Shown here in pieces: positions 52,383-61,213 of a DNA stretch of 64,000 bases. The DNA lies in the NCBI RefSeq assembly GCF_030913635.1, contig NZ_CP133188.1:3038001-3102000 (forward strand), read 5' to 3'. Position 1 is the stretch's first letter. Every line of letters begins with the position of its first letter. The notes beneath the pieces are model-generated. The model did no database searches and was not told the DNA's origin. It was given only the letters and a program-made list of their open reading frames with translations. This stretch comes from Sedimentibacter sp. MB35-C1 (GTDB lineage: Bacteria > Bacillota > Clostridia > Tissierellales > Sedimentibacteraceae). The position numbers were made by a program, and so were the translations under genes.

Positions 52383-52427
52383 AAATACCCTGCAAAATTT
52401 GCACAGTGCAAATTTTGCAGGGTATTT
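52383..52427. repeat. Perfect 22-base inverted repeat with one-base centre
   Basis: Two 22-base arms (52383-52404 and 52406-52427, starting AAATACCCTGCAAAATTTGC) meet at a single A at 52405. It lies just beyond the LytTR gene. As RNA it would form a very long hairpin, probably part of a terminator; as DNA it could be a cruciform or operator. Confidence 0.85.
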
Positions 52428-52434
52428 GTATGAA

Positions 52435-52468
52435 AACAGGCATAGAAGGTTCGGTTTCTATGCCTGTT
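52435..52468 (-). terminator. Second hairpin at the end of the LytTR gene
   Basis: AACAGGCATAGAA (52435-52447) pairs perfectly with TTCTATGCCTGTT (52456-52468) around 8 bases. It overlaps the stop codon of the LytTR regulator gene. With the long palindrome next to it, it probably terminates the operon. Confidence 0.7.
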
Positions 52469-53198
52469 AAAAATCAAGTATTCTTTTTAATTCTTTAACC
52501 CTATTCCGGCTTACAGTAATATTCATATCTTGTATCTTTATTAGATATGCACCATTAAACCATGCCGTCACTTCCGTAATTTCATTTATATTAACAATAT
52601 AATTTCTATGGCATCTGAAAAATTTTGAAGGGTCAAGCTTGCTCTCTAACTTTGTAAGAGATTGATTATACAGGTAATCCTTTTCCTTTATACGCAAAAA
52701 TACCTCTCTATCTTTTGCGTATGCAAACATCAAATCCGACTGTTCGAAAAAAATATATTTTTCATCAATTTTATATGCAATCCTGTTATTATTTGCGGAT
52801 TCTGTATTAGATTCATGCTCCTTGGCTTCCACCGTTTGAATCATCCTTTTTACAAGGTCAAGTTTTTTTCTTACATCTTTTTCTGAAATTGGTTTGAGGA
52901 TGTAGCCAACCGCATTAACCTTGAAAGCATCTAATGCATAATTGTCATATGCTGTAACATAAACTATGTATGGCGGGTCTTGCATCTCCTTAATAATCTT
53001 TCCAATTTCAATACCGTCCATACCTGGCATCTCTATATCCAACAAAAGAACATCTGGTTTGTTATTAGTGAGCATTTTCAACACCTGAGTTCCATTGTTA
53101 ACAGGCGGCATAACGTTAAAGTCTTGAATTTTTGAGACAATGTAAGTTAGTTCTTCACGTACATGCTCTTCGTCATCAGCTATCAAGATATTAATCAT
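52467..53198 (-). CDS. LytTR-family response regulator
   Basis: This 243-residue protein has a receiver domain (IADDEEHV, VLLLDIEMPGMDGIEIG, VTAYDNYAL) and a C-terminal LytTR DNA-binding domain (FFRCHRNYIVNINEI, VSRNRVKELKRIL). It overlaps the kinase gene by eight bases, and GGAGGCC precedes ATG 53198. LytTR regulators bind direct repeats upstream of targets, and the tctCBA genes just upstream in the operon are candidate targets. Confidence 0.92.
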   Translation of the reverse strand: MINILIADDEEHVREELTYIVSKIQDFNVMPPVNNGTQVLKMLTNNKPDVLLLDIEMPGMDGIEIGKIIKEMQDPPYIVYVTAYDNYALDAFKVNAVGYILKPISEKDVRKKLDLVKRMIQTVEAKEHESNTESANNNRIAYKIDEKYIFFEQSDLMFAYAKDREVFLRIKEKDYLYNQSLTKLESKLDPSKFFRCHRNYIVNINEITEVTAWFNGAYLIKIQDMNITVSRNRVKELKRILDF

Positions 53199-54831
53199 TT
53201 TTGGCCTCCTCCCCTACTGTATGAATAGGAATTTCAATAACGACATTTGCACCGTTATTATTTGAAATATCAAATATATAGCCATTACCATATATACTTT
53301 TCAATCTCGAATTAATATTGTTCAATCCAATTCTTGCATCTTTTGTTATCATATGTTCTCTAAAATTCCCTATAATTTCACTGTTAAATCCCCGTCCATT
53401 GTCCGTAACGTTTACAATAAGACGTTCTGCTGCAATTTTTGCTGAGATTTTAATCTCAAGCATATGATTCTCGCTCTCCATCATACCATGAATTATTGAA
53501 TTTTCCACAAGAGGCTGTATTGCAAAAGTAGGGAATAAAACATCATATACTTCTTCCTGTACATTTATAGATAAATTAATTCTATCTCCAAATCTAGCTT
53601 CCTGTAAATCCATATATGATTTAATAAGCTTCAGTTCTTCAATAAAAGGAATCATATCCCCTCGCTCACTAAGACTTCTTCGATAAAAATCAGCCAGATC
53701 GATTATAAGATCTTGGGCTTTTTTCGGGTTCATTCGCACCATGGTTTTAATAACATTAAGAGTATTGTATAGAAAATGAGGATTTACTTGAGCTTTCAAT
53801 GCATTGTACTCTGACTTAATCAAAAGCTTTTCCTGATCGTATATTATTGAGTTCTGAATCTGAAGGCTCAGCAACCCAGCGATACCTTCTATCATTTTAA
53901 TATCTGTCGGTACGATTTCATTAGTAGGCTTATAAAAATGTAATTCTCCTGTTATTTCGTCATTGAGCCACAAAGGAGCCCTAATAATTGAAAAATCCTG
54001 GTAATGATTGATTTCCGACCCCTTGTCCCATTGACTTGAAACAATATGACTATCGGTAGAAAACTTATGTCCTGTATATGTAACTTCACCGCTGACACTT
54101 ACAAGAGCTACAGCTGGTATGCCAACATAGTCATATATAATCTGAGCAATCTTCTCCATGCTTTCTTTTGTGCATCCTTCCTTCAAAAATATCAAAGTAC
54201 GCTTTGCTATTTCCAAGGATTTTTCAGCATAGTTGGCACCTGTTAGGTTCTGGTTGTACTGAATGTCCTTGATTAATGATATCAACATCACAGCACCGAT
54301 TGGGTTAATGATAATCAAATTTATACCTACCATTGAAAAATACACACCAGATAGTATTCTGGGCTGCAAAGAAAAAAGAATCATAAAAAGATTTATCAAT
54401 TCTATTGACAAGGCCCATAAATAAACCATATATAGTTTTACTTTCCTTTTTTTATGCACTTCAAAGAAAAGTCCTCCTGCCAACCCAGCCAACAGAATTG
54501 TCAAAGCATCAGGTGCAATAGTAGCATTCTCAACGGTCAGGCGAAACAAAGCTCCGATGATACCGGAAATAGCCCCTACCATTACGCCGCCAATCATTCC
54601 ACCTGCCAAAGGCCCTATGAAGCTGCTATGAATTTTAATACCGCTAAAGACTTCCATTGCAGTTACCGTTCCAAGCATGGTTAACCCACCGAAGAAAACA
54701 CCTATTAATGCCTTTTCTTTTGTGGCAGCTATTTTCAGAATTGTACGCTTAAAACTTTTCAACTTGATTATTGGATATGCAGCTAATGAAATCAATGCTA
54801 CTATCATTAAGTTTTCAATAATTCTTTCCAC
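53191..54831 (-). CDS. LytS-type sensor histidine kinase
   Basis: This protein of about 546 residues has a 5TM-type membrane domain (5TMR-LYT; ALIGVFFGGLTMLGTVTAME, SSFIGPLAGGMIGGVMVGAI), a GAF-like segment (residues about 210-335), and a His_kinase domain with LKAQVNPHFLYNTLNVI. It ends in an ATPase domain (VENSIIHGM, VTDNGRGFN, GLNNINSRL). I prefer GTG 54831, spaced from AAAGGTGG; GTG 54840 is also possible. It may sense a carboxylate, by analogy to pyruvate-sensing relatives. Confidence 0.9.
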   Translation of the reverse strand: MERIIENLMIVALISLAAYPIIKLKSFKRTILKIAATKEKALIGVFFGGLTMLGTVTAMEVFSGIKIHSSFIGPLAGGMIGGVMVGAISGIIGALFRLTVENATIAPDALTILLAGLAGGLFFEVHKKRKVKLYMVYLWALSIELINLFMILFSLQPRILSGVYFSMVGINLIIINPIGAVMLISLIKDIQYNQNLTGANYAEKSLEIAKRTLIFLKEGCTKESMEKIAQIIYDYVGIPAVALVSVSGEVTYTGHKFSTDSHIVSSQWDKGSEINHYQDFSIIRAPLWLNDEITGELHFYKPTNEIVPTDIKMIEGIAGLLSLQIQNSIIYDQEKLLIKSEYNALKAQVNPHFLYNTLNVIKTMVRMNPKKAQDLIIDLADFYRRSLSERGDMIPFIEELKLIKSYMDLQEARFGDRINLSINVQEEVYDVLFPTFAIQPLVENSIIHGMMESENHMLEIKISAKIAAERLIVNVTDNGRGFNSEIIGNFREHMITKDARIGLNNINSRLKSIYGNGYIFDISNNNGANVVIEIPIHTVGEEAKND

Positions 54832-54917
54832 GACTGCCACCTTTCTTGAAGTGAAATATCTGCATTCATTGGTTTAACTATATCACAGGTATTATTATAA
54901 ATCAATATTTGGAGTCG

Positions 54918-54955
54918 GGCTGCAATGACTCTCCTGTCTATTTATAATTGCAGCC
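54918..54955 (-). repeat. Inverted repeat overlapping the end of the RraA-like gene
   Basis: GGCTGCAAT (54918-54926) pairs with ATTGCAGCC (54947-54955), enclosing the stop codon of the RraA-like gene. It may attenuate readthrough into the lytS-like gene. No T-run is evident. Confidence 0.45.
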
Positions 54956-55615
54956 TATTTCTTTAAGCTTTTCATCTACCCAAGGACGGTCGTAAATACC
55001 GTCATTTTGTATCAATTCCAGCAATTTCGCTTCTTTTTCCTCCAGTTGTTTTACCGCTTTTAGAATAGCCGGCGCTTCTGAAGGGTTTATTGCAATCACC
55101 CCGTCTCTATCTCCAACAACTATGTCCCCTGGATTAATAATTTTCCCGCCTACTACTACCGGAACATTAATCTCCCCCGGGCCATTTTTATAAGGTCCAT
55201 TAGGCGTACAGCCTCTTGAAAAAACAGGGAAATCCATCTTTCCAATAGCATCTGCATCTCTGACGCAACCATCCACCACAATCCCCGCAATACCTCTGCT
55301 TCGGCAATATGATGCCATCAATTCACCTAGAATTGCGCGCTCTTTGCCACCGCCGGCATCAATAACGATAATATCACCTGGTTTGGCAAGGTCCATCGCT
55401 TTGTGAAAGTACAAATTGTCACCTGCCGGCACACGTATCGTATAAGCCGTACCGCAAAGGCTTAATCCATTCATTGAATTAATGTCAGCGTCAATGGCAG
55501 AAAGTCGATTCATACAATCTCCAATATTAGCCACAGGAATTCCTCGAAATGCTTCTACCAACTCTTTTGGCGGGCGCTGAAACTCCATAATTATTTGATT
55601 CCCTACATTATTCAT
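54938..55615 (-). CDS. RraA-like aldolase/decarboxylase
   Basis: This protein of about 225 residues is of the RraA / HMG aldolase family. IGDCMNRLSAID near residue 32, GDNLYFHKAMDLAKPGDIIV, GELMASYCRSRGIAGIVVDG and CVRDAD form the substrate and metal site (Arg, Asp). Members split 4-hydroxy-4-methyl-2-oxoglutarate or decarboxylate oxaloacetate. It follows tctA in the same operon, so it probably processes the imported carboxylate. Start ATG 55615 is behind AAGGAG. Confidence 0.87.
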   Translation of the reverse strand: MNNVGNQIIMEFQRPPKELVEAFRGIPVANIGDCMNRLSAIDADINSMNGLSLCGTAYTIRVPAGDNLYFHKAMDLAKPGDIIVIDAGGGKERAILGELMASYCRSRGIAGIVVDGCVRDADAIGKMDFPVFSRGCTPNGPYKNGPGEINVPVVVGGKIINPGDIVVGDRDGVIAINPSEAPAILKAVKQLEEKEAKLLELIQNDGIYDRPWVDEKLKEIGCNYK

Positions 55616-57161
55616 TTTCGGCTCCTTGATAATTATCCTCTTCCGCTTCACCGGTAATAAAGCCATTTTTTATTTTTTCCCTTTTTCTATGATTTGCAAT
55701 GACTGGCGAAACTACAGCCAACACGATCATCAACATTAGTACAACACAAATTGGTCTTCCCAGCAAATAAGGTATTAGGGATCCCTTTGCCATAACCATG
55801 CTTCTTCTCAAACTGCTTTCAGCCAATGGGCCTAAAATCATAGCCAACACTACAGGTGCAGGATGAAATCCTGTTTTCTTCATAGCATAACCTATTAGAC
55901 CAAACACCAACATTACGTATACATCAAACATGCGGTTATTGATTGCGTATGAACCAACAATGGAGAAAATAACTATACTTGGAAGCAGTATTACCAAAGG
56001 TACATTTGTAACCTTAACTATATGCTTAGCTGATAAAAGTCCCAGAATTCCCATTAGGATGTTTGCAAATATTAATCCAATAATTACTGAGTAAGTTATA
56101 GTGGCATGCGTCGTGAAGAGTTCTCTGCCAGGCACGAGGCCTTGAATCATCAGGCCGCCAAGAAGAACTGCCGCAACAGCACTTCCCGGTATTCCCAAAA
56201 CAAGCAGAGGAATAAGTGCTCCACCGGTAACTGCATTGTTTGCAGCTTCTGGAGCCGCAACACCTTCAATGCACCCCTTACCAAACTTTTCCGGATTCTT
56301 TGACAGTCTTTTTGCTTCATTGTATCCGACCCATGATGCAATATCTCCACCTGCTCCAGGCAACATTCCTACGAATAATCCAATCAGTGAGGAAATACCT
56401 ATTGTTGGAAGTATCTGTTTGAGAGTTTTCCACGAAGGAAGTACCTTTCCCTCTATTTCACCTATCTTCACCTTTTTCTTATCTTTGATTACTTCAAGCT
56501 GTGTCAACACCTGTGAAAGGGAAAAGAGACCTATCATTGCCGGAACAAGAGCTATGCCTGACTCAAGATTTGTTAATCCAAATGTAAAACGGGGAAATCC
56601 GGTCAGCATATCCGTTCCTATCAAACCTATTATGAGTCCAAAAACACCTGATAAAAGCCCTTTCACTATTGAATCTGTAGCCAGACTGGCAATGATTGTC
56701 AGCCCAAAGACAGCTATAAGGAAATATTCGGGATTACTGAATTTTAATGAAACCAAAGACAACGGAGGAGCTAAAAACAATAATGCAAATCCACTTACAA
56801 CACCTCCTATCATAGAAGAAACAGTAGAAACACCTATAGCTTCCAATCCTCTTCCCTGCTTTGTCAGTTGATAGCCGTCAAGTGCCGTGGCAGCCGAAGA
56901 AGGTGTTCCCGGTGTATGAAGCAAAATAGCTGATATAGATCCGCCGTATATTGCCGAAGTATATATGGCTGTCAGCATAACAAGTCCCGGAACGGCTCCC
57001 ATGCTAAAAGTCAGAGGAATCAGCAGAGCTACAGCCATAGTAGCACTTAGTCCGGGCAGTGCTCCTACAATCATACCTGCAACAACTCCTGTGATCAATC
57101 CTATAATTGTAGTTGGTTCTAATAGTTGTATCATTACATCCATAATTATATTAGACGTCAT
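55608..57161 (-). CDS. tctA: Tripartite tricarboxylate transporter, large membrane subunit
   Basis: This 517-residue TctA-family protein has about twelve helices. GALPGLSATMAVALLIPLTF near residue 33 and GGSISAILLHTPGTPSSAAT near residue 73 are hallmarks of the family. It is the main permease subunit, with TctB upstream (15 bases) and TctC beyond. The substrate is a di- or tricarboxylate, not determinable here. Confidence 0.93.
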   Translation of the reverse strand: MTSNIIMDVMIQLLEPTTIIGLITGVVAGMIVGALPGLSATMAVALLIPLTFSMGAVPGLVMLTAIYTSAIYGGSISAILLHTPGTPSSAATALDGYQLTKQGRGLEAIGVSTVSSMIGGVVSGFALLFLAPPLSLVSLKFSNPEYFLIAVFGLTIIASLATDSIVKGLLSGVFGLIIGLIGTDMLTGFPRFTFGLTNLESGIALVPAMIGLFSLSQVLTQLEVIKDKKKVKIGEIEGKVLPSWKTLKQILPTIGISSLIGLFVGMLPGAGGDIASWVGYNEAKRLSKNPEKFGKGCIEGVAAPEAANNAVTGGALIPLLVLGIPGSAVAAVLLGGLMIQGLVPGRELFTTHATITYSVIIGLIFANILMGILGLLSAKHIVKVTNVPLVILLPSIVIFSIVGSYAINNRMFDVYVMLVFGLIGYAMKKTGFHPAPVVLAMILGPLAESSLRRSMVMAKGSLIPYLLGRPICVVLMLMIVLAVVSPVIANHRKREKIKNGFITGEAEEDNYQGAENE

Positions 57162-57176
57162 ATTAATCTTCCTTTC

Positions 57177-57605
57177 TTAAAATAGCAATCCTTGCGGCAA
57201 AGGCACATTGAGCTGAGCAACAAAAATGAAATATATAAAAATGTTTAAGGCTACTACAGTAACTCCAATTTTAATTACAGACCGCACTTTGTTTACAAGC
57301 ATGAATGCTATTATGAATAACGCCGTAGCCGTAAAAAAACCAGTAACATTCATTAAAACTATATAAGTAATTATCAACCCTAAGCCTATCCACATTTCTT
57401 TATTGCCAAACGAAGGATTTTTTTCCTCGCTATTATTAATCTTCCTTCCATTAAATACTAGCATCAATCCTAGCACTCCGAACAAAACTGATAATGCTTT
57501 AGGAAATAATGAACTTTGAGCTGGCAAATTTCCCGTCATACTGAAAAGCAAAATGGAAAATGCTATAATTGCAAGCCCTGAAAAAAAATCTATCCTATTC
57601 TTCAT
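57177..57605 (-). CDS. tctB: Tripartite tricarboxylate transporter, small membrane subunit
   Basis: This 142-residue protein has four helices of the TctB type, with ALSVLFGVLGLMLVFNGR and ATALFIIAFMLVNKVRS. It is the short partner of TctA and lies between tctA and tctC as usual. AGGAGATTTTT precedes ATG 57605. Confidence 0.9.
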   Translation of the reverse strand: MKNRIDFFSGLAIIAFSILLFSMTGNLPAQSSLFPKALSVLFGVLGLMLVFNGRKINNSEEKNPSFGNKEMWIGLGLIITYIVLMNVTGFFTATALFIIAFMLVNKVRSVIKIGVTVVALNIFIYFIFVAQLNVPLPQGLLF

Positions 57606-57667
57606 AAAAATCTCCTATTTGTTATGGGGTTCTTCATATTGAAAAACCCCAAGTTTGTTTAACACTC

Positions 57668-58678
57668 TTACCACTCAAGTACATCTTTTATTTCGATGAT
57701 ATTTTTCTCGTCTTCCTCTAAAAACTCTCGATACTCATCTCCTGAAATCGGATATACCATATATCCCAATTCTTCAATTTTCTTAATTTGTTCAGGATTG
57801 TTTAAAGCTTTTTCAAAAGCATCTATTACAATTTTAACTTTTTCTTCATCTACACCCTTTGCAAAAGATAATCCTCTAGCAGAAAATGTTACAATCTCAG
57901 GCAATCCTGCCTCATTTAAAGTTGGAACATCAGGCAAAAATTGACTTCTGTCAGGCGCCATTACAGCCAACGCGCGAAGTTCACCGTTCTTGACAGCTGT
58001 TGCTACACTTCCTACATTATCAAAATATACATCCACGTGACCGCCTATAACTGCCGCAAGCATCTCGCTTGTCCCACCTTGATGAACCGGTACAAAGTTC
58101 GTTCCAACTGCATCGTTAATTCTAAGTTGTGCAATGTGGTCATCCCCTGCATAACCTGTCGTAGTTGCAGTTACATCATTTTCTTTTGCATAAGCAATTA
58201 AATCCTCAATAGTTTCAAATCTTTCATCATCAGCTCTAACTGCAATTGCTCCATAATCCAATACATGATTAGAAATAAGTTCAAAATCATCAAGGCTGTT
58301 ATCTCTTCCAAATTCAGGGTTCAAATAACCAGTCATCAGGTTTGGAGTGTTTATATACCCGATAGTATATCCATCTTTTTCAGCATTTAAAAACTCTGTC
58401 CATCCTGTCCAGCCTCCGCCACCAGGCTTATTGATAACATTCAATGGCACTCCAAGTTCAGCTTCAACATATGGCAATAAAATTCTTGCAGCTATATCTG
58501 TATTACCTCCCGCCGAGAAAGATACAATAACGTTAATCGGCTTGTTTGGGTAGCCCTCCTCAACAGTGCCTTCAGCATCGCCAGAAGTTTCAACATCTGC
58601 ACCTCCATCGTTTGCTCCGCAGCCAACAACAAACAACGTAAGCATCAAAACTAATAAAATTGAAATAAACCTTTTCAT
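57668..58678 (-). CDS. tctC: Tripartite tricarboxylate transporter, binding lipoprotein
   Basis: A protein of about 336 residues with signal peptide and lipobox VVGC, then the Bug/TctC fold: GYPNKPINVIVSFSAGGNTD (near residue 46) and NVINKPGGGGWTGWTEFLNA. It captures the carboxylate outside the membrane for TctAB. ATG 58678 has GGAGGAG. It is first in the operon tctC-tctB-tctA-rraA-lytS-lytTR. Confidence 0.93.
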   Translation of the reverse strand: MKRFISILLVLMLTLFVVGCGANDGGADVETSGDAEGTVEEGYPNKPINVIVSFSAGGNTDIAARILLPYVEAELGVPLNVINKPGGGGWTGWTEFLNAEKDGYTIGYINTPNLMTGYLNPEFGRDNSLDDFELISNHVLDYGAIAVRADDERFETIEDLIAYAKENDVTATTTGYAGDDHIAQLRINDAVGTNFVPVHQGGTSEMLAAVIGGHVDVYFDNVGSVATAVKNGELRALAVMAPDRSQFLPDVPTLNEAGLPEIVTFSARGLSFAKGVDEEKVKIVIDAFEKALNNPEQIKKIEELGYMVYPISGDEYREFLEEDEKNIIEIKDVLEW

Positions 58679-58814
58679 ATTACTCCTCCTAAAATCTTCA
58701 ATTAATTTACATAAGTATAGCACTATAACCAAAAACGTAGTTAATTTAATTGACCATGAGCATTATTTCTCTACAAGCGGTATTAATTAACCTACCAATG
58801 ACATAATAATTTCC

Positions 58815-58837
58815 TTACAAGTAACATTACTGGTAAT
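58815..58837. promoter_or_regulatory. Paired TTAC..GTAA palindromes in the tctC-blaI interval
   Basis: TTACAAGTAA (58815-58824) and ATTACTGGTAAT (58826-58837) are perfect palindromes 12 bases apart. They also read as a direct repeat AC..GTAA. They sit between the divergent tctC and BlaI-type genes and could serve the LytTR regulator or another factor. Confidence 0.35.
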
Positions 58838-58853
58838 AAAAAGAAATTTATAC

Positions 58854-58883
58854 TTGACAATTTCCACACTACACTTGTAGTGT
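58854..58883 (+). promoter_or_regulatory. BlaI-type operator and promoter
   Basis: TTGACA (58854-58859) is followed by the perfect palindrome ACACTACA-CT-TGTAGTGT (58866-58883). It contains the TACA..TGTA core recognised by BlaI/MecI repressors. The operator lies between the -35 and the ribosome site (TGGAGGTGG), so repressor binding would block its own operon. The -10 is not clear-cut. Confidence 0.8.
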
Positions 58884-58896
58884 TGGAGGTGGTAGA

Positions 58897-59289
58897 ATGA
58901 ATAAGCAAATAAATATATCTGATTCAGAATGGAAGGTTATGTGTGTGCTTTGGGAGAAACATCCACTGATGTCCAGCCAAATAATTCAAAGACTAGAAGC
59001 GAATAATTGGAAACCTAACACAATTCATACGCTTCTAAGCAGATTGGAGAACAAAAAGATCATAGGGGTAGAAAAAAAATCGAGATTTAAGGAATACTAT
59101 CCCCTTGTGTCCAGAGAAGAATGCCAGATTATAGAAACAAAATCTTTTATAAAAAAAGTATACGACGGGTCAATTAAGATGTTTTTATCAAGCTATATTA
59201 ATCAGGATAATTTATCACAAGATGATATAGAGTACTTAAAAAAATTAATTGAAGAAAAAGAACTAAATAGGAGCAAGAAAAATGATTAA
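58897..59289 (+). CDS. BlaI/MecI-family repressor
   Basis: This 130-residue winged-helix repressor has ISDSEWKVMCVLWEKHPLMS and NTIHTLLSRLENKKIIGVEK, the family's DNA-binding region (residues 5-65), then a dimerisation domain. Such repressors are released by proteolysis by the linked membrane protease. TTGGAGGTGG precedes the ATG, and the operator is just upstream. It overlaps the M56 gene by eight bases. Confidence 0.92.
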   Translation: MNKQINISDSEWKVMCVLWEKHPLMSSQIIQRLEANNWKPNTIHTLLSRLENKKIIGVEKKSRFKEYYPLVSREECQIIETKSFIKKVYDGSIKMFLSSYINQDNLSQDDIEYLKKLIEEKELNRSKKND

Positions 59290-60904
59290 TATATTATTTA
59301 AAGAAATATTTCTTGCTTCTATTATAGGGAGTATATTATTTGCCTTTATTTCTTGTATGAAACAGCTTTTAAAAAAGCTATTAGACGTTACCAGTTCTTA
59401 TAGACTTTGGTTTTTAATGATACTGTGTCTTCTGATACCCTTTATACCCGTTAATGCACCAGATTTTATAAAATATAACACCCCTAAAGCTGCAGAAGCA
59501 CCTGTTGACAATATTGTGAAGAACATTAATGCAATTGAAATTGTTCAATTAGCTAAAGATAATATTAACAAGAATGCTTATGATAAAGAAATAGTGCTAG
59601 GGGATAAAACCAACTTTGATATTAACGTTTATGCTTCAATATGGCTATGCGGCGTGATGGTATATCTTATTTATATGTGTGCTGTTAATTATAAAATAAG
59701 AAAAATGATTGCAGAATCTAAACAAGATTTAGATTCTGATACTTTAAATGTATTTAATAAATGCAAACATAAGATGGGAATAAAAAAGGAAATCACTATT
59801 GCGTCTATTGAAGCTATTGAGCAGCCATGTATTTACGGCTTTTTCAAACCTGTTGTTTTATTATCGAATAAATGTCTGGTAAAATTATCTCTTAGTCAAA
59901 AAGAATATATCTGTATACATGAGCTGTCACATTATTTAAGAAAGGATAATTTGACTAATTGGCTGTTAATTGCTCTGAGAATAGTATATTGGTTTAATCC
60001 AATTATCGGATATGCAATTAATAGAATGAAAGAAGACTGTGAATTAGTCTGTGATGCTCTAACATTATCATATATTAATTATAATGAACATCAAAAATAT
60101 GCAATGACAATAATAGATTTGTTAGATTCAGCGTTAAAAACTAGATATGTATTAACAACAGTGTCAATTATTAATGGAAGAAAGAGAATAGAAAGGAGAA
60201 TTAACATGATCTATGATTTTAAAAATCCAACAAAATTAAAGAGATTTGCCAGTTGTCTAGTAGCTTTTTTAATAGCCGGCGTGAGTATCACAACAATATA
60301 TGCTTTTAATAATGCTGAAAATAATTTTGAAGATGCAGTTGAAAGCAATATAACTAATGAGAGCAATGCTGATAAAAGCACCCAGGAAATGACTTTTACA
60401 TGGCCTGTTCCGAGCTATAAAACAATTACATCAAATTATGGATTAAGATCCCGCTCGGTTTATTGTACAGAAGAAATCGATGGGAAAGAAAATATTGTAT
60501 ATGAAGAATGTGAAATTGGTAATATAAAAATATTGGCACCTAAAATAGAACAAGATACATTAGATAACAGAGTTGCTTTTCACAATGGGATCGACATACA
60601 AGCACCAATTGATGAAAAAATTGTTGCATCTGAAAACGGGACGATTTTATACAGCGGATTTGATAACGAATACGGCAAAACGATAATTATAAACCATGAA
60701 GAAGAAAACTACTCTATATATGCTCATTGCAATAAATTACTAGTAAAAGAGGGCGAAGTTATAACTAAGGGACAAGAAATAGCTAAGTCAGGATCTACAG
60801 GCCAATCTACAGGGCCTCATGTTCATTTCAGTATTGTTATGGATAATAAAATAAAGAATCCAATGGAATATTTGAATGTTGAAAATCTTTCTGAAGAGAA
60901 TTAA
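59282..60904 (+). CDS. M56 membrane protease fused to M23 peptidase domain
   Basis: This 540-residue protein has four N-terminal membrane helices and a cytoplasmic zinc protease motif HELSHYLRKDN (near residue 213), as in BlaR1/MecR1. The extracellular part is not the usual penicillin-binding sensor. After a helix near residue 325, an M23 (LytM-like) domain occupies about 420-535: NGIDIQAPIDEKI (the expected first His is replaced), ENGTILYSGFDNEYGKTIII, YSIYAHCNKL and GPHVHFSI. It would sense or bind peptidoglycan instead of beta-lactam. The first metal-ligand position reads N-G-I-D, so catalysis is doubtful. Confidence 0.87.
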   Translation: MINILFKEIFLASIIGSILFAFISCMKQLLKKLLDVTSSYRLWFLMILCLLIPFIPVNAPDFIKYNTPKAAEAPVDNIVKNINAIEIVQLAKDNINKNAYDKEIVLGDKTNFDINVYASIWLCGVMVYLIYMCAVNYKIRKMIAESKQDLDSDTLNVFNKCKHKMGIKKEITIASIEAIEQPCIYGFFKPVVLLSNKCLVKLSLSQKEYICIHELSHYLRKDNLTNWLLIALRIVYWFNPIIGYAINRMKEDCELVCDALTLSYINYNEHQKYAMTIIDLLDSALKTRYVLTTVSIINGRKRIERRINMIYDFKNPTKLKRFASCLVAFLIAGVSITTIYAFNNAENNFEDAVESNITNESNADKSTQEMTFTWPVPSYKTITSNYGLRSRSVYCTEEIDGKENIVYEECEIGNIKILAPKIEQDTLDNRVAFHNGIDIQAPIDEKIVASENGTILYSGFDNEYGKTIIINHEEENYSIYAHCNKLLVKEGEVITKGQEIAKSGSTGQSTGPHVHFSIVMDNKIKNPMEYLNVENLSEEN

Positions 60905-61031
60905 ACTTCTATAATTGAAACAAAGACAGTTATTTATATAAAAAAGCATATATAAATACAGATTACATACCGCAAAAAGTAAATTTCAATATATCTTTAC
61001 AATACAGTGGTTCTAATTTTTTAATAAAAAG

Positions 61032-61074
61032 CGGCAAAGCTTGCAGCCCATTAAATAGACCTAAAGCTTTGCCG
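61032..61074. terminator. Hairpin between the M56-M23 and AraC genes
   Basis: CGGCAAAGCTT (61032-61042) pairs with AAGCTTTGCCG (61064-61074) around 21 bases. The minus-strand side is followed by CTTTTTATT. It sits between convergent genes and could end both. Confidence 0.7.
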
Positions 61075-61192
61075 TAATTAATTTCATAATTTCTTTTTTG
61101 GATTTTTCATCTAATATCTCACTTGAAAAAGCTGCAGCAATAAATAAAGATATTTCCTCGTTTTTATGATTTCTGATTCTTGATTCATGAAT
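61061..61192 (-). pseudogene. C-terminal gene relic after AraC
   Basis: An open minus-strand frame preceded by a stop reads HESRIRNHKNEEISLFIAAA, then FSSEILDEKSKKEIMKLITA and KL, ending TAG at 61061. The composition looks protein-like, yet there is no start codon or ribosome site, so it looks like the 3' end of a lost gene. Its last codons form part of the terminator hairpin. Confidence 0.35.
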
Positions 61193-61213
61193 ATATTAAA
61201 TTAAAGGAAATAT

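Noticed and set aside
56236-56871. 211-codon plus-strand frame inside tctA
   Set aside because: It is antisense to TctA motifs and has no family similarity.
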